NCBI GenBank assembly: GCA_025060055.1
Contig: JANXCK010000042.1
Coordinates: 1 to 16,244 of the forward strand
Origin: Fimbriimonadales bacterium
GTDB lineage: Bacteria > Armatimonadota > Fimbriimonadia > Fimbriimonadales > GBS-DC
Reading direction: 5' to 3'
Length of the DNA stretch: 16,244 nt
The notes below the pieces were generated by a model. It ran no database searches, was not told the DNA's origin, and saw nothing but the letters and a program-made list of their open reading frames with translations. The translations under genes and the position numbers were made by a program. Shown here piece by piece: positions 14,579 through 16,244 of this stretch; position 1 is the stretch's first letter, and the number at the start of each line of letters is the position of its first letter.

Positions 14579-14583
14579 GACCC

Positions 14584-15414
14584 ATGAAACGCCGTCGCTG
14601 GAGTTGGCTGTTTCTGGCGACGCTGGGGCTGCTGCTGGGCGTCTACCACAACCACCGCGTGCATCGAGGTGAGCCAGACCTGCTCACGGCGTTCCTACGC
14701 AGCCTGCTTCTACCACTGCAACGCGGGGCGCGCGCTGCCACAGAGAGTACGGGTGAGCTGTTTGCAACGCTCGCGCGGGCACGCGAGGCGCTTCGCGAAT
14801 ATGACCATCTGGCGCTGGAGAACGCTCGCCTGAAGCGCGAGCTGGAGCAGCTGCGTGCCGTCGCCGCCGAGAACGAATCGCTGCGCCAGACGCTGCGCCT
14901 GCGCTCCCAACTGCCCCACGAGTGGGTGGGCTGCCGCGTGATTGCCTCTTACCCGCAGCTGGGGCAACAGACGCTGATTTTGGATCGGGGTGCGGACGAT
15001 GGCATCCTCGCGGGCGCACCAGTGGTTGCCAGTGAGGGCTTGGTCGGAGTGGTGGAACACGCGGATGCGCACACCTGCACAGTGCGCCTGCTCACCGCGC
15101 CACGCACAGCGGTCAGCGCAAAGGTGCTGAACGCGCACAAGATAAGCGTCGGCGTGTGCGAAGGGCGGGGCGACAGCACGCTCTTACTGAACTTCATTCC
15201 ACCTGAGGCGCCGCTGCAGGCGGGCGACTGCGTCGTCACGGCGGGACTGGGCGGTAAGTACCCCCCGAACTTGCCTATCGGCGTCGTTGAGCGCGTCTGG
15301 ATCGATCGGCAATACTCCGTCAAAAAAGCGCTCGTGCGCCCAGCAGTGGCATTCGAGCAACTGCGTGTTGCGCTGGTGCAATCGCAGAAATCTCCAAGCC
15401 GTCGCTCTCAGTGA
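14584..15414 (+). CDS. mreC: Rod-shape-determining protein MreC
   Basis: 276 residues. MreC is an inner-membrane protein whose periplasmic part links MreB to the wall-synthesis enzymes PBP2/RodA. It has a basic start (MKRRRW), one membrane helix at about 6-21, a coiled coil at about 60-105 ('LENARLKRELEQLRAVAAENESLRQ' region), and then the two beta-barrel lobes with MreC hallmarks: 'VIASYPQLGQQTLILDRGADDGI', 'APVVASEGLVGVVEHA', 'VVTAGLGGKYPPNLPIGVVERV'. The frame stays open upstream into mreB, but the ATG at 14584 with its AGAGGTGA signal and typical N-terminus fixes the start. No mreD follows; the next gene is a sigma factor. Confidence 0.95.
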   Translation: MKRRRWSWLFLATLGLLLGVYHNHRVHRGEPDLLTAFLRSLLLPLQRGARAATESTGELFATLARAREALREYDHLALENARLKRELEQLRAVAAENESLRQTLRLRSQLPHEWVGCRVIASYPQLGQQTLILDRGADDGILAGAPVVASEGLVGVVEHADAHTCTVRLLTAPRTAVSAKVLNAHKISVGVCEGRGDSTLLLNFIPPEAPLQAGDCVVTAGLGGKYPPNLPIGVVERVWIDRQYSVKKALVRPAVAFEQLRVALVQSQKSPSRRSQ

Positions 15415-15490
15415 ACCCGCCCGCGTTCGAGGCGTCTATAGCCCCGAAATGGTCGGCGATACGGTATCCTATAACGGGAGACACGCTGCT

Positions 15491-16087
15491 GTGGACACCC
15501 TCTCCGCCGAACTGATGCTGGTAGAGCGCGCCCAAGCGCAGGACGAGACGGCGTTCGAGCAGATTATGCAGCTGTACGCCGATCGGCTCTACAACTATGT
15601 GCTGCGGATGGTGGGCAACCGCGCCGATGCCGAAGACATCGTGCAGGAAACCTTCCTGCGTGCCTATCAGGGGCTACCGAGCTTCGACCGACGCGCAAGC
15701 CTCAGCACATGGCTGTACCGAATCGCGACCAACTTGTGCATCGACCACCAGCGCAGGCGGGCACGGCGCGTACAAACCGTCTCGTACGCCGATTATGAGG
15801 ACGACGCGGGCGAAACAAGCGAATGGGAGTTCGCCGACACCCACACGCCCAGCCCGATGGATGCCGTGCTGCACAAGGAGCTACAGCAAGTGGTGGAGCA
15901 AGCGGTTGCCACCCTATCGCCGAAACTCAAAACCGTGTTGCTCCTATACGATGTCGAGGAACTTTCCTATGAGGAGATTGCGCGTGTGCTGAATATTCCG
16001 ATGGGCACTGTCAAGTCGCGGCTCAATCACGCGCGAAGCCAAATCCAAAAACAAGTGGAAGCGTATTTGCGAGGTGAAACCAAATGA
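15491..16087 (+). CDS. ECF-family RNA polymerase sigma factor
   Basis: About 198 residues. Region 2 is 'AFEQIMQLYADRLYNYVLRMVGNRADAEDIVQETFLRAY', with 'STWLYRIATNLCIDHQRRR' completing core binding and -10 melting. Region 4 is 'LSPKLKTVLLLYDVEELSYEEIARVLNIPMGTVKSRLNHAR', a helix-turn-helix for the -35. No region 1 or 3 is present, so it is of the ECF type, close to the RpoE/SigW kind. The start is uncertain: GTG 15491 has GGGAG about ten bases upstream; ATG 15449 (212 residues) has no clear signal, and ATG 15515 (190 residues) would also leave a complete region 2. Its stop overlaps the ATG of a zinc-finger anti-sigma gene by four bases, the classic sigma/anti-sigma arrangement. It follows mreC by about 75 bp, so it may share that transcript. 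Confidence 0.93.
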   Translation: MDTLSAELMLVERAQAQDETAFEQIMQLYADRLYNYVLRMVGNRADAEDIVQETFLRAYQGLPSFDRRASLSTWLYRIATNLCIDHQRRRARRVQTVSYADYEDDAGETSEWEFADTHTPSPMDAVLHKELQQVVEQAVATLSPKLKTVLLLYDVEELSYEEIARVLNIPMGTVKSRLNHARSQIQKQVEAYLRGETK

Positions 16088-16244
16088 GTTGCACTCGATA
16101 CGAGCGCTGGCTCTGGGAGTATATCGAGGGGCGCCTCAGCCCCGCGCAGACGGAGTTGGTGCGAGCGCATCTGCAGGCGTGTGCGAGTTGCCAGCGTCGG
16201 CTCGAAGCGGCATACGCGACCTATCGAGCGTTGCACACGCTGCC
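16084..16244 (+). CDS. Zinc-finger anti-sigma factor, 5' end only
   Basis: The first 53 codons are in the window. 'LVRAHLQACASCQRRL' contains the HX3CX2C motif of ZAS-type anti-sigma factors, preceded by the usual 'YERWLWEYIEGRLSPAQ' helix and an N-terminal Cys3. The ATGA overlap with the sigma gene (16084-16087) implies translational coupling and that this is the cognate regulator. The membrane segment and sensing part, if any, lie beyond the window. Confidence 0.85.
   Translation, partial: MSCTRYERWLWEYIEGRLSPAQTELVRAHLQACASCQRRLEAAYATYRALHTL

Noticed and set aside
14389..14583. Longer N-terminus for mreC
   Set aside because: The frame is open inside mreB by chance; the extension lacks similarity to MreC, and the ATG at 14584 has a proper ribosome binding site and membrane helix.
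15287..15490. Longer N-terminus for the ECF sigma factor
   Set aside because: It would overlap mreC by over 100 bp and adds residues not found in ECF factors; GTG 15491 or ATG 15449 fit better.
1..16244. tRNA or rRNA genes
   Set aside because: No cloverleaf with a TTC-type T-arm or rRNA-like conserved stretch was recognised by eye on either strand; a covariance-model scan was not possible.

Overview
The window looks like a stretch of a high-GC, double-membraned bacterial chromosome. An outer-membrane-type beta-barrel gene, an mreB-mreC pair and ECF sigma/anti-sigma genes are its core. A lower-GC defence island of about 7.7 kb (roughly 5.7-13.4 kb) interrupts that core. Hand-counted 60-base lines run at 68-72% GC in mreB/mreC and about 50-53% in the island. 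The nested 'CCCTCACCCC' inverted repeats and GGCTTCAGCC hairpins resemble those in Armatimonadota and similar hot-spring genomes. That placement is a guess from style; no marker gene here proves it.

Layout. 1-133 (-): 5' end of a probable polysaccharide deacetylase. 134-729: no gene, several inverted and dispersed repeats. 730-4206 (-): large secreted beta-barrel protein with internal repeats, preceded at 4241-5080 (-) by a membrane-anchored zinc-finger anti-sigma factor. 5081-5712: no gene; holds a T-tailed hairpin and a 141-bp MITE/REP-like element with two hairpins whose loops are complementary. 5713-8425 (-): restriction-modification operon, with a HaeII-family endonuclease overlapping a DPPY-type amino-methyltransferase by 62 bp. 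8426-8662: divergent control region with a good sigma-70 promoter for the minus strand. 8663-12664 (+): tight three-gene operon of a DndC-like PAPS-reductase-family protein, a NurA nuclease and a HerA ATPase. 12680-13404 (+): MNT/HEPN (MntA/HepT-like) toxin-antitoxin pair. 13405-13522: dispersed palindromic repeat. 13523-15414 (+): mreB, mreC. 15491-16244 (+): ECF sigma factor and the start of its anti-sigma factor.

The most notable observations are in the island. First, the endonuclease has a secretory signal peptide and a secretin/TonB-type (STN) domain in place of its own N-terminus. GC drops from about 75% to 50% at the exact fusion point (~8221), so the restriction cassette seems to have landed in frame in a host secreted-protein gene and taken over its promoter and start. 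Second, a DndC-like sulfur-transfer enzyme is coupled to NurA and HerA with no DndB, DndD, DndE or DndFGH in view. This could be a compact, poorly described sulfur-linked defence system. Third, the antitoxin-like MNT protein has lost its GSX10DXD catalytic motif while the HEPN partner keeps RX4HDY.

How the genes may work together (inference): the RM pair restricts unmethylated DNA. DndC/NurA/HerA would form a second layer in which a chemical mark or activated nucleotide is coupled to HerA-driven DNA translocation and NurA cleavage. HepT/MntA would add a toxin-based stabilising or abortive module. Copies of one dispersed repeat lie on both sides of the island.
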